From Oscillospiraceae bacterium (lineage in GTDB: Bacteria; Bacillota; Clostridia; Oscillospirales; CAG-272): DNA of 34,059 nt. This document shows, piece after piece, positions 1 through 6,527 of the stretch (position 1 is its first letter; every line of letters begins with the position of its first letter). The stretch spans positions 1 through 34,059 of the forward strand of contig SVRR01000022.1 in the NCBI GenBank assembly GCA_015064745.1. Reading direction: 5' to 3'. The position numbers and the translations under genes were made by a program. The notes below the pieces were generated by a model that saw only the letters and a program-made list of their open reading frames with translations, did no database searches and was not told the DNA's origin.

Positions 1-680
1 CGCCCGATGTTTCCTTCGTCGTTCCTTCGGAAACCACCCCTGCCGTTTTGACCCATACAAGCGCGCTCAAGCGCAAGATCTTCATCGGCGAGGATGCCGA
101 TACCTCCTATTACAAGGCACTCGACGGCGCAACGCGTGAGTGGATGTACGGAAATTTGCGTCATGCAAATCACACCCTCTACAAGTTTGATTTCGGCGCG
201 AGGGAAGATAAGGACTATCGCTCGGAGTTTCCCGTGCAATGCCTCTCGGATGCGGGGCGCAGCGCGAGATATATGCGCTTTACCCCCGTCTTTGGAGATG
301 CGGTCAAGTTCACCCCCAAGCAGGGCTACGGTTTTGCGAGTGCCGAGGGTATCACGGCGATCGACAGAGGTGCCCCCGATCTTTTGCGCCGCGACTTCTT
401 AGAAGGGGAGGGCGACGCCGAGTTTATCGTTGAAATGCCGAGAGGGCAGTACGAGCTGCTCGTTGTTTCGGGCGACGCAGAGGAGGCTTCCGTCACCCGC
501 CTTTCTACCGAGCAGGGCTATACGGCGGGCGGTAGCATCGTTCCCGCTGGTCGCTATCAGTGCGAGCTCGTTCCCATCCATCAGAAGAGGGACGCCCCGC
601 TTCGCCTCTTTATTTCCACTGATTCTGGATATAAATGGAAGTTAAATCTCATCGTGATTAACGTGCACAAAGGTTATTAA
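1..680 (+). CDS. C-terminal part of a probable carbohydrate-active enzyme or surface protein (5' truncated by window edge)
   Basis: The reading frame is open from the first bases (frame beginning at base 3) to TAA at 678-680, so the gene starts outside the window and about 225 C-terminal residues are seen. The segment has the look of a galactose-binding-like beta-sandwich: an FDFG motif after LYK, later a GYGF motif, and then a stretch of the type EFIVEMPRGQYELLVVSGD. This FDFG...GYGF...F-x-V-x-x-P-x-G-x-Y-x-x-x-x-x-x-GD pattern is known from the accessory domain of rhamnogalacturonan acetylesterases and related polysaccharide-degrading enzymes. The catalytic part must lie upstream, so the reaction cannot be named. 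The other carbohydrate gene in the window is the GH95 enzyme at 14939-17122, too far away to form one locus. A strong hairpin terminator follows the stop within 10 bases. Family assignment is by motif recall and is moderate. Confidence 0.6.
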   Translation, partial: PDVSFVVPSETTPAVLTHTSALKRKIFIGEDADTSYYKALDGATREWMYGNLRHANHTLYKFDFGAREDKDYRSEFPVQCLSDAGRSARYMRFTPVFGDAVKFTPKQGYGFASAEGITAIDRGAPDLLRRDFLEGEGDAEFIVEMPRGQYELLVVSGDAEEASVTRLSTEQGYTAGGSIVPAGRYQCELVPIHQKRDAPLRLFISTDSGYKWKLNLIVINVHKGY

Positions 681-686
681 GACACA

Positions 687-744
687 AAAAACGAGAGAAT
701 TCCGTAAACGCTCCCAAATGGAGAATACAGAATTCTCTCGTTTT
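687..744. terminator. Bidirectional intrinsic terminator
   Basis: Inverted repeat AAAACGAGAGAATTC (688-702) / GAATTCTCTCGTTTT (730-744), with a second small stem CTCC/GGAG (711-714 and 720-723) inside the loop. The outer arms are A-rich on the left and T-rich on the right, so it can end transcription from both sides. It sits between the convergent genes ending at 680 (+) and 746 (-). Confidence 0.85.
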
Positions 745-745
745 G

Positions 746-1510
746 TTATCCCTCGTTTAGCGGCAGGGATAAGATTTCGTTACGTCTTAAAAGCAGGTCG
801 TCCGTTGCGATTGCCGCCTCAAGCGTTTCTATCCCAACACGGTCAATCAGTGCGCCGAGTCGCTCTTTTTTGATGCCGTTTTCACGGTAGAAGAGCAACA
901 CCTTTTCGATTAGATCGGGGATTTCTTCTGCCTTGTAAAGCGTAGAAAGCGCAGTTCCTTGTCTTTGTAACGTTCTGCCCCACGTACCGCCGACAAACAC
1001 GCGGCAAAGAGAAACGCCGCCTTGGCGGCACCCTTCGACGCCAACGTCGTTGAGGCTTGGCTTCATACAACTGTTGGGGCATCCACCTACGCTGATTTTA
1101 AACTTATGGGGAAGAGCGACGTCACGCATTCCAATATAAAAACGCTCGTGAATGGTCTTTGCCATTGCTCGGGTATCAATGATGCCGAAAATGCAGGTCG
1201 TTCCCTTGCAGGCAGTGATGGGACGCACTTTGGCACCCGTTCCGCCGAAGAAAAGCCCGTGCTCCGCCATGAAAGCCTCCGCTTCGGGAATTTTATCGAA
1301 GGGAATTCCTATGATCTCAGCAGAAAGTCGGGAGGTAAAAGCCACGTCGCCCGAGCCGAATTTCTTGGCACATTCCGCTAAAACGGAAAGGTCGTCTGCC
1401 GTAAATAGACCGCCGATCGAAACTACTCTGCCGGAAAAACACTCCGTTCCGCGATTGAGAAGAAAGCCGCGGCCCTTTACGCTTGTGATATCTTCTTTCG
1501 TTATACTCAT
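746..1510 (-). CDS. Small (half-size) siroheme/[4Fe-4S] nitrite/sulfite reductase-like protein
   Basis: The 254-residue protein has the signature of the nitrite and sulfite reductase 4Fe-4S domain. C101 and C106 lie in TACKGTTCIFG and C144 and C148 in VGGCPNSC, the four cysteines expected to hold a [4Fe-4S] cluster bridged to siroheme. The first pair is spaced C-x4-C rather than the more usual C-x5-C. The N-terminal part (about 20-90) resembles the ferredoxin-like half domain of these reductases. Classical assimilatory enzymes contain two such repeats (about 550 residues); this is one unit and has no CxxCxxCxxxC ferredoxin insertion, so it resembles the low-molecular-weight sulfite reductases. 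Substrate (sulfite, nitrite or other) is not decided by the sequence. The ATG at 1510 follows a good ribosome site (GGAAGT) and a consensus promoter at 1565-1593. It is divergent from an ABC importer whose substrate may be iron or a corrinoid. Confidence 0.8.
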   Translation of the reverse strand: MSITKEDITSVKGRGFLLNRGTECFSGRVVSIGGLFTADDLSVLAECAKKFGSGDVAFTSRLSAEIIGIPFDKIPEAEAFMAEHGLFFGGTGAKVRPITACKGTTCIFGIIDTRAMAKTIHERFYIGMRDVALPHKFKISVGGCPNSCMKPSLNDVGVEGCRQGGVSLCRVFVGGTWGRTLQRQGTALSTLYKAEEIPDLIEKVLLFYRENGIKKERLGALIDRVGIETLEAAIATDDLLLRRNEILSLPLNEG

Positions 1511-1526
1511 TTTTACTTCCTTTCGA

Positions 1527-1555
1527 TTGACACGCGAGATGTCGTATGCTATAAT
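1527..1555 (+). promoter_or_regulatory. Sigma-70/SigA promoter for the ABC importer operon
   Basis: TTGACA (1527-1532), 17-base spacer, TATAAT (1550-1555): a perfect consensus. Expected start near 1562, about 55 bases before the ATG at 1617. It is the mirror image of the minus-strand promoter at 1565-1593, so polymerase footprints overlap. Confidence 0.88.
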
Positions 1556-1564
1556 GGTACCGTT

Positions 1565-1593
1565 ATTATAGCACGCTTTTTTATGCGTGTCAA
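1565..1593 (-). promoter_or_regulatory. Sigma-70/SigA promoter for the sulfite reductase-like gene
   Basis: On the minus strand TTGACA (1593-1588), 17-base spacer, TATAAT (1570-1565): a perfect consensus. It shares two arms with the opposing promoter: ATTGACACGC (1526-1535) against GCGTGTCAAT (1585-1594), and TGCTATAAT (1547-1555) against ATTATAGCA (1565-1573), all centred on base 1560. Confidence 0.88.
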
Positions 1594-1616
1594 TCCTTTT
1601 GTTGGAGGTGTCGAAA

Positions 1617-2558
1617 ATGAGTCGGTTTATAGGAGCGCTTGCGCTTTTGCTTGCGATTGCCTTGGCGCTTGGTGCTTGTGCGCCCGTCGCGGAGCCTCCT
1701 CCTCAAGCCGTTGCGGTTACCGATGCGCTCGGAAGAGAAGTCGCCGTCCCTGTGGAAAATTTGAGGGTCGCCGCGCTTCTCGGCAGCTTTGCCGATGTTT
1801 ATACGCTCGCAGGCGGAAGGGTCGTCGCGGCATCGGCAGACGCGTGGGAGGATTTTTCTCTCCCTCTCGAAGGTGCCGTAAATCTTGGCGGAGCTCATTC
1901 GCCAAGCCTCGAAGCCCTTTTTTCTGCATCTCCCACGCTCGTCCTCGCGAGTGCATCGAGCGCCTCCCACGTTGCTTTAAAGGAGCCCTTGGAGGCGGCG
2001 GGCATTTCGGTCGTTTATTTTAAACTTAACAGCGTAGAAGACTATCTTCATATGCTTCGCTTCTCTGCGGATCTCACGGGAAGAGAAGACCTTTATGAAA
2101 AAAACGGTGTTTCCGTGAAGGAACGGGTGGATGCAGTTTGTAACCTATACAAATCGTCTCCGTTGCCCGATGAGAAACGCAAGGTGCTTTTTTTGCGAGC
2201 ATCCTCCGGCTTCGTCAAAGCAAAGGGAAGCGAGGGAAGCGTGCTCGGTGAGATGCTCCTTGACCTTGGTTGCATCAACATTGCCGACATGGGCTCAGGG
2301 CTCCTTGAAAGCTTGAACGTTGAACAGGTTATAAAAGAAGAGCCGTATCATATTTTCATCGTCGCTATGGGGGACGATGAAGCGGCGGCGCTTTCCTCGC
2401 TTGATCAAATGATGTCGGAGAATCCTGCATGGGGAACGCTTCGCGCCGTTCAGGAGGGAAGGCTTCACGTCTTGGACAAAACTCTTTTTCATCTGAAACC
2501 GAACGCTCGTTGGGGGGGAGCTTATGAAACGCTTTTTGAAATCCTTGCCGAAGAATAA
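1617..2558 (+). CDS. ABC importer substrate-binding lipoprotein (FecB/BtuF type)
   Basis: A 313-residue lipoprotein of the periplasmic-binding-protein family that serves iron-siderophore, haem and cobalamin importers. The chosen start is ATG 1617, with GGAGG at 1604-1608; an upstream in-frame GTG at 1587 lies inside the promoter. The N-terminus is a lipoprotein signal, a hydrophobic run ending in LALGAC, so the mature protein would be anchored through that cysteine. It continues with VTDALGREVAVP, the usual opening of this family, and a second lobe begins around residue 180 (KVLFLRASSGFVKAKGSEGS). The last 35 bases overlap the permease gene, showing translational coupling. Siderophore, haem and corrinoid remain possible ligands. 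No cobalamin riboswitch is visible in the 55-base leader and no GTTAGC box like those at feo is present. Confidence 0.85.
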   Translation: MSRFIGALALLLAIALALGACAPVAEPPPQAVAVTDALGREVAVPVENLRVAALLGSFADVYTLAGGRVVAASADAWEDFSLPLEGAVNLGGAHSPSLEALFSASPTLVLASASSASHVALKEPLEAAGISVVYFKLNSVEDYLHMLRFSADLTGREDLYEKNGVSVKERVDAVCNLYKSSPLPDEKRKVLFLRASSGFVKAKGSEGSVLGEMLLDLGCINIADMGSGLLESLNVEQVIKEEPYHIFIVAMGDDEAAALSSLDQMMSENPAWGTLRAVQEGRLHVLDKTLFHLKPNARWGGAYETLFEILAEE

Positions 2559-3549
2559 GCACAGCCTTTCCTTGTGCTATCTTTTCGCTGTCCTTCTTGT
2601 CTTTTTTGCATTGCTCCTCGGTGTGATGTGCGGAAGTACGCCGCTTTCTCTCTCAAAGCTTCTTTCTGCCCTTGGCGATGACACGCGTACAAGCCCCGAA
2701 GCGAGAATCTTTTGGTACGTTCGTCTCCCACGCACATTGGCGTCCTTGTTCGCGGGGGGAGCGCTTGCGCTTTCGGGTGCCGTATTGCAAGGAACGCTCG
2801 GCAACCGTCTTGCCTCACCGAGCGTGATCGGCGTGAATGCGGGGGCAGGGCTTGCTGTTACGGTGGCGAGTGCCATGGGTGTTTTGGGCGGCTTTCGCCT
2901 TGCGCTCTTTGCCTTTCTCGGTGCACTTCTCTCGGTTCTTCTCGTTGCGCTCGGCGCAAAAAAATGGGGTGTCGGAAGAGGAACTGTGATCTTAATGGGC
3001 GTGGCGCTTAACAGCTTGCTCGGTGCCGCGAGTGATGCCGTTTCCGTTTTCTTTCCCGATGCCGCCGTTATGACTGTGGCGTTTCGCGTGGGAGATTTTT
3101 CTGGTGTCAGCTATGTCAAGCTCACACCCGCCGTCTTGCTGATACTTATAGCGTCGAGCCTTCTTTTTACACTTTCACACGAGCACGATGTTTTAACGCT
3201 TGGCGATGAAAATGCATACGGTCTCGGCTTGCGCGTGGGGAATGCCCGCTCTCTCTTTTTAATGCTTGCGGCAATGCTTTCGGGCGCGGCTGTTTGTCTT
3301 GCGGGGCTTCTTTCCTTCGTCGGACTTTTGGTGCCGCATGCGGTGCGCCCCTTTTCCGGTGCGTCGTCGAAACACCTTTTTCCGCTTTCTCTTCTTTTCG
3401 GTGGCGGTTTCGTTTGCCTTTGTGACACGTTGTCGCGTGTGGTGCTTGCGCCGTATGAGTTTCCCGTAGGCATTCCGATCGCGCTGATTGGCGCTCCCTT
3501 TTTCCTCTTTGTTTTGATAAATGGAAGGGAGGGGAAGCATTGTGCTTGA
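2524..3549 (+). CDS. FecCD/BtuC-family ABC transporter permease
   Basis: A 341-residue polytopic membrane protein of the FecCD family. It shows the family sequences RLPRTLASLFAGGALALSGA near residues 68-87, then GNRLASPSVIGVNAGAG (loop with the typical P-x-x-x-G-x-x-x-G pattern), and SFVGLLVPHAVRP near residues 265-277, the coupling-helix region that contacts the ATPase. About ten membrane segments are apparent, as in BtuC. It starts inside the lipoprotein gene (ATG 2524 after GGGGGAGC) and its stop overlaps the ATPase start by 8 bases. It forms the import channel with the ATPase at 3542; substrate as for the binding protein. Confidence 0.9.
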   Translation: MKRFLKSLPKNKHSLSLCYLFAVLLVFFALLLGVMCGSTPLSLSKLLSALGDDTRTSPEARIFWYVRLPRTLASLFAGGALALSGAVLQGTLGNRLASPSVIGVNAGAGLAVTVASAMGVLGGFRLALFAFLGALLSVLLVALGAKKWGVGRGTVILMGVALNSLLGAASDAVSVFFPDAAVMTVAFRVGDFSGVSYVKLTPAVLLILIASSLLFTLSHEHDVLTLGDENAYGLGLRVGNARSLFLMLAAMLSGAAVCLAGLLSFVGLLVPHAVRPFSGASSKHLFPLSLLFGGGFVCLCDTLSRVVLAPYEFPVGIPIALIGAPFFLFVLINGREGKHCA

Positions 3550-4291
3550 TCTTTCTTTCCTTTCGGTTGGTTATAAGGATAAAACGGTATTAAGCGACAT
3601 TCATCTTACCTTTGCCCCCGGCTCCTTGACAGCCATAGTCGGTCCGAACGGCTCGGGAAAAAGCACCCTTTTGAAAACGATGCTCGGAATTCTTCCTCCG
3701 AAAAAGGGAAAAGTCCTTTTAGACGGCTCGCCCCTTTCCTCAATGAAGCGCATAGAGATCGCCAAAAGGATCTCCTATCTAGCCCAAGACACACAGGTGC
3801 CCGATATGACCGCTTTTGAAGCGGTATTGCACGGAAGATTTCCGCATCTATCGTATCCGCGCCGTTACCGCGAACGCGATTACGCCATAGCGCGTGCCGC
3901 CATGGAAAGAACGGGGGTGCTCCCTTTTGCGGATATAAAGCTCTCATCCCTTTCGGGCGGTGAGCGTCAAAACGCCTTTATTGCCATGACGCTTGCGCAG
4001 GATACCGACGTCTTATTGCTTGACGAGCCGACGTCGTCGCTTGACGTTCGCCATGCGTACACCCTTTTATCCACTCTTAAAACGCTTGCTCGGGAAGGAA
4101 AAACGGTTGCGGTCGTTATGCACGATTTGCCTCTCGCCTTTTCGCTTTGCGATCGAGTTGCCCTTTTCGCTGAGGGACGGTTACTTGCGCAGGGTTCCCC
4201 TGCAAGCGTTCTCGCGTCGGGAATCGTTTCGCACACCTTTGGTGTATCGATAGGACATTCGGATGATGCGGGATATTATTATCGTTATTAA
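3542..4291 (+). CDS. ABC transporter ATP-binding protein (FepC/BtuD type)
   Basis: A 249-residue ATPase. The GTG at 3542 is preferred because GGGAGGGG (3527-3534) is correctly spaced and the resulting N-terminus MLDLSFLSVGYKDKTVLSDI is typical; an ATG at 3521 would add seven residues and place the ribosome site inside the coding region. It has Walker A GPNGSGKST, Q-loop YLAQD, ABC signature LSGGE, Walker B DVLLLDEPTSSLD and the switch histidine in VVMHDLP. It energises the FecCD permease. No clear terminator follows; the next promoter lies at 4305. Confidence 0.9.
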   Translation: MLDLSFLSVGYKDKTVLSDIHLTFAPGSLTAIVGPNGSGKSTLLKTMLGILPPKKGKVLLDGSPLSSMKRIEIAKRISYLAQDTQVPDMTAFEAVLHGRFPHLSYPRRYRERDYAIARAAMERTGVLPFADIKLSSLSGGERQNAFIAMTLAQDTDVLLLDEPTSSLDVRHAYTLLSTLKTLAREGKTVAVVMHDLPLAFSLCDRVALFAEGRLLAQGSPASVLASGIVSHTFGVSIGHSDDAGYYYRY

Positions 4292-4304
4292 TTTTTTAAA
4301 TTGC

Positions 4305-4333
4305 TTGCAAAGCGTATGCTTCTGTGTTAAAAT
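4305..4333 (+). promoter_or_regulatory. Probable promoter upstream of the 4361 gene remnant
   Basis: TTGCAA (4305-4310), 17-base spacer, TAAAAT (4328-4333), followed by AGGAGA (4350-4355) and ATG 4361. The promoter and ribosome site are intact although the gene behind them is broken. Confidence 0.65.
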
Positions 4334-4360
4334 ACAGTAATGAAATATTAGGAGATTTTT

Positions 4361-4755
4361 ATGCTGACATACCTACATTGCTATGCGGACGATCTTTGGG
4401 AAGAATATGAAAAAAGCGGGCTTTTGAAGGGAAGCTTCGGTATCCGCTTTTGCCAAAACGTTTTTGGCCGGAGGAGCTTCGCTTCAACGTCAAAGCCGCC
4501 AAAGGCACGCCCCTTTACGAATATATAAGGAAGCACAAATGCCCCTTTTACGTTGATCGCTTGCAAGGCGGCGTCATCATGTACGACTATACCTTCGACC
4601 CCGATCTGGTGAAGGAATACGAGCGTATGCTCGGTGACGATTTCCTCGGCTTCCAAATTCCCGATACGCGTATTCAAATGTGCTTTGCGCGCGGTGTCGC
4701 GCGTGCCTACGGCATCAAGCTCGGTGGCGGCGAATGGCTTTTTGCAAAGTTCTGA
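4361..4755 (+). pseudogene. Frameshifted and internally shortened conserved hypothetical gene
   Basis: From the ATG at 4361 (AGGAGA 6 bases upstream) the frame reads MLTYLHCYADDLWEEYEKSG and then LLKGSFGIRFCQNVF, after which it leaves the sensible reading and stops at TAA near 4530. A second frame picks up with WPEELRFNVKAAKGTPLYEY and continues through CPFYVDRLQGGV to TGA at 4753-4755. Adding one T to the T5 run at 4461-4465 joins the two into ...CQNVFWPEELRF..., so a single-base deletion (or assembly error) is the simplest explanation. The C-terminal end from FLGFQ to FARGVARAYGIK also looks spliced, as if a middle segment had been lost; I infer this from recall of longer relatives and am unsure. 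No function is recognised. Confidence 0.6.
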
Positions 4756-4770
4756 CTTGAAAATCTAACC

Positions 4771-4806
4771 AAAAAATCCGATTTTCATTTGAAAATCGGA
4801 TTTTTT
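4771..4806 (+). terminator. Intrinsic terminator
   Basis: Perfect 16-bp stem AAAAAATCCGATTTTC (4771-4786) / GAAAATCGGATTTTTT (4791-4806) with loop ATTT. The T6 tail makes it a strong terminator; the A6 run also permits function from the other strand. Confidence 0.9.
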
Positions 4807-4861
4807 ATATTTGGCGCGGCTTATGGGAAGAATAGAAACGAAAAAGAGCTTGGAGGAACAG

Positions 4862-6070
4862 ATGATTTACGGAATTTTAAAAGACATTAAGGAAGGGGAG
4901 TATCGCGTCATCTCTACCCCTGCCGAGGTAAGAAGCATCGTTGCCGCGGGCCACGAGGTCTGGGCACAGCATGATTGCGGCAAGGCGGCAGGCTTCCCCG
5001 ATGAAAAATACGCCGAGGCGGGCGCGAAGATCGTTATGACCGCCGAGGAGCTTTGGGCGGGCTGTGATATGGTCGCTAAGGTCAAGGAGTTTACTCCTGT
5101 CGAATACCCTTTGATGCGAGAGGGACAGATCCTTCTCGGCTGTATTCATCCCGCGGGACATCCCGAGGAAGTGGACGCGCTTTTGAAAAGCGGTTGTATC
5201 GCCTTCACGGCGGAGGACGCGCATCGTTATGGCTCTCCAAATTGTGAGGCGGCAGGCAAGCAGGGCGCGCTCTTCGGTCTTGAATCCATGCTCACCATCA
5301 ATGGGGGAAAGGGAATGTACGTCGGCGGCTTTGCGGGTGCGCGCCGTATGAACGTCCTCATTCTCGGCGCGGGTGTTGTCGGTAGAGGCGCGCTTGAGGT
5401 GCTTCATGCGCTCGGCGCAAACTGCACCGTCATGGATATCAACATCGCTCTTCTGCGCACGCTGCTTTCGCAGTATAAGAGTCAGATCAACACTATGCTT
5501 TGTAACAAGGAAGCCATCGCATCGGTACTCCCCGAAACGGATATGGTGCTCAACTGCGTGAAGTGGGATAAGAGCCGCACCGATTTTCTCATCGATAAGG
5601 AGATGCTTAAGCTCATGGAGCCCGGCTCGGTTCTCGTTGATGTTTCTAACGACGATCCCGGTGCTATTGAGTCGAGTCACGAGACTCACCACGATGATCC
5701 CAGATACGTTGTCAACGGCGTGGTACACTACTGTGTTTCCAACATTCCGGGTGCTGTGGCACATTCCACCTCGGTCGCTTATGCCTCCGAAATGCTCCCA
5801 ATGGTTATGAGTATTTTAAATGACGGTGTGGCGGAATGCTGTGCAAAGGACGGCTTCTACCGCAGAAGCCTTACCGTCTACCGCGGCTATCTCACCCACG
5901 AGGAAACGAGCGCGGTGCAGGGCAAGCCTTGGATCCGTCCGGAGAATATCCTTGAAATCGCCGACCGCCGTCTTGACCCCGCCCCGCCCGCGTCGAGTGC
6001 ACGATCCGATAACTTTTATCCGGAAATCGGAGAAGCAGAGAAAAGTAGAAAATATTTCGAAAAATCCTAA
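4862..6070 (+). CDS. Alanine dehydrogenase / PNT-family NAD(P)-dependent oxidoreductase
   Basis: A 402-residue member of the alanine dehydrogenase/pyridine nucleotide transhydrogenase family. Alanine dehydrogenase converts L-alanine to pyruvate and ammonia with NAD+. ATG 4862 is chosen because GGAGG lies at 4852-4856 and the N-terminus MIYGILKDIKEGEYRVISTP matches the family opening (MIIGVPKEIK...E-x-RV-x-x-TP). A longer frame from 4811 has no ribosome site. The Rossmann motif is VLILGAGVVGRGA at about residues 165-177, preceded by GMYVGGFAGARR; NIPGAVAHSTSVA matches the conserved N-x-PG-x-x-x-x-T/S segment. VAKVKEF and LGCIHPAGHPE occupy the places of the catalytic lysine and histidine loops. 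It is about 30 residues longer than typical Ald and diverges at the C-terminus, so a related activity such as carboxyethyl-ornithine synthase is possible. Confidence 0.8.
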   Translation: MIYGILKDIKEGEYRVISTPAEVRSIVAAGHEVWAQHDCGKAAGFPDEKYAEAGAKIVMTAEELWAGCDMVAKVKEFTPVEYPLMREGQILLGCIHPAGHPEEVDALLKSGCIAFTAEDAHRYGSPNCEAAGKQGALFGLESMLTINGGKGMYVGGFAGARRMNVLILGAGVVGRGALEVLHALGANCTVMDINIALLRTLLSQYKSQINTMLCNKEAIASVLPETDMVLNCVKWDKSRTDFLIDKEMLKLMEPGSVLVDVSNDDPGAIESSHETHHDDPRYVVNGVVHYCVSNIPGAVAHSTSVAYASEMLPMVMSILNDGVAECCAKDGFYRRSLTVYRGYLTHEETSAVQGKPWIRPENILEIADRRLDPAPPASSARSDNFYPEIGEAEKSRKYFEKS

Positions 6071-6089
6071 ACTTTTTTTTCAAAACCTC

Positions 6090-6118
6090 TTGCTTTTTTT
6101 GAAAACGTGTGCTATAAT
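6090..6118 (+). promoter_or_regulatory. Promoter of tRNA-Glu
   Basis: TTGCTT (6090-6095), 17-base spacer, TATAAT (6113-6118). Transcription should start near 6125, about 11 bases before the tRNA. Confidence 0.8.
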
Positions 6119-6135
6119 ATCACCGTTCGATCAAC

Positions 6136-6210
6136 GGCCCGTTGGTCAAGCGGTTAAGACGCTAGCCTCTCACGCTGGAAACATGGGTTCGATTCCCGTA
6201 CGGGTCACCA
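6136..6210 (+). tRNA. tRNA-Glu (anticodon CTC)
   Basis: A complete 75-base cloverleaf with CCA encoded (6208-6210). The acceptor arm GGCCCGT (6136-6142) pairs with ACGGGTC (6200-6206) with one G-T pair. The anticodon loop CTCTCAC is closed by CTAGC/GCTGG and gives anticodon CTC, reading GAG. The T arm holds GGTTCGATTCC. The body is very close to Bacillota tRNA-Glu(TTC). It is a single-tRNA transcription unit with its own promoter and terminator. Confidence 0.93.
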
Positions 6211-6250
6211 GAAAACAAAAACCACCTCGCATGAGGTGGTTTTTGTTTTC
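6211..6250 (+). terminator. Intrinsic terminator of tRNA-Glu
   Basis: Perfect 18-bp stem GAAAACAAAAACCACCTC (6211-6228) / GAGGTGGTTTTTGTTTTC (6233-6250), loop GCAT. It begins at the first base after CCA. Confidence 0.92.
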
Positions 6251-6252
6251 TG

Positions 6253-6308
6253 ACGGTCCGTACGGACCGTAATTGAACCCAACGCGTGCGGAACGCACGC
6301 GTATGGGT
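6253..6308. repeat. Consecutive palindromes downstream of tRNA-Glu
   Basis: ACGGTCCGTACGGACCGT (6253-6270) is an 18-base perfect palindrome. It is followed by a hairpin ACGCGTGCG (6282-6290) / CGCACGCGT (6294-6302) with loop GAA, extended by ACCCA (6277-6281) / TGGGT (6304-6308). There is no credible coding frame here. The stretch 6309-6366 is G+C-rich with short inverted segments such as TCTGC-TT-GCAGA. It looks like dispersed intergenic repeat or structured RNA; no known family is recognised. Confidence 0.6.
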
Positions 6309-6366
6309 GCGTGAGGCGGAGCGCAGAGCGGCGTCTGCTTGCAGAACGGCGGCAAGCCCGCCTCCC

Positions 6367-6493
6367 CCGATTTCGCCAAAGGCGAAAGTCGGCTCCGTAC
6401 GGGATCATCCAATGCTTCGCATTGATTCCATTCCACCTGCGGTGGATTCCATACGCTTGCTATGCGAGCGATTCCATCCACGGCTTCGCCGTG
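6367..6493. repeat. Array of five short hairpins, the last four separated by GATTCCAT-type spacers
   Basis: Five stems follow each other: CCGATTTCGCC-AAA-GGCGAAAGTCGG (6367-6392, one bulge), CAATGC-TTC-GCATTG (6410-6424), TCCACC-TGC-GGTGGA (6432-6446), CGCTTGC-TAT-GCGAGCG (6454-6470) and CACGGC-TTC-GCCGTG (6479-6493). All have three-base loops. Between the last four the spacer reads GATTCCAT, ATTCCATA and GATTCCATC, giving a period of about 22-25 bases. Stem sequences differ while the spacer is kept, the opposite of an ordinary tandem repeat. It ends directly at the terminator at 6496. Function unknown; it could be a structured RNA, a processed 3' region, or a REP-like protein-binding array. 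Confidence 0.7.
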
Positions 6494-6495
6494 AT

Positions 6496-6527
6496 AAAAA
6501 AAGCAAGGCAAGAGCCTTGCTTTTTTT
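6496..6527. terminator. Bidirectional intrinsic terminator
   Basis: Stem AAAAAAAGCAAGGC (6496-6509) / GCCTTGCTTTTTTT (6514-6527), loop AAGA. It overlaps the stop codon of the LysR gene on the minus strand by two bases and closes the hairpin array on the plus strand. Confidence 0.88.

Noticed and set aside
1556-1616. Cobalamin or other riboswitch ahead of the ABC importer
   Set aside because: The leader from the predicted start to the ATG is only about 55 bases, too short for a cobalamin riboswitch, and it has no B12-box-like sequence.
4461-4467. Programmed -1 frameshift site in the 4361 gene
   Set aside because: The run CGTTTTTGG is not a classical X-XXY-YYZ heptamer and no clear downstream stimulator is seen; a one-base deletion is simpler, though not disproved.
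6205-6511. Arg-rich open frames on the minus strand (67 and 113 codons) opposite the hairpin array
   Set aside because: They run through the tRNA, its terminator and palindromic DNA, and have no ribosome site or recognisable family.
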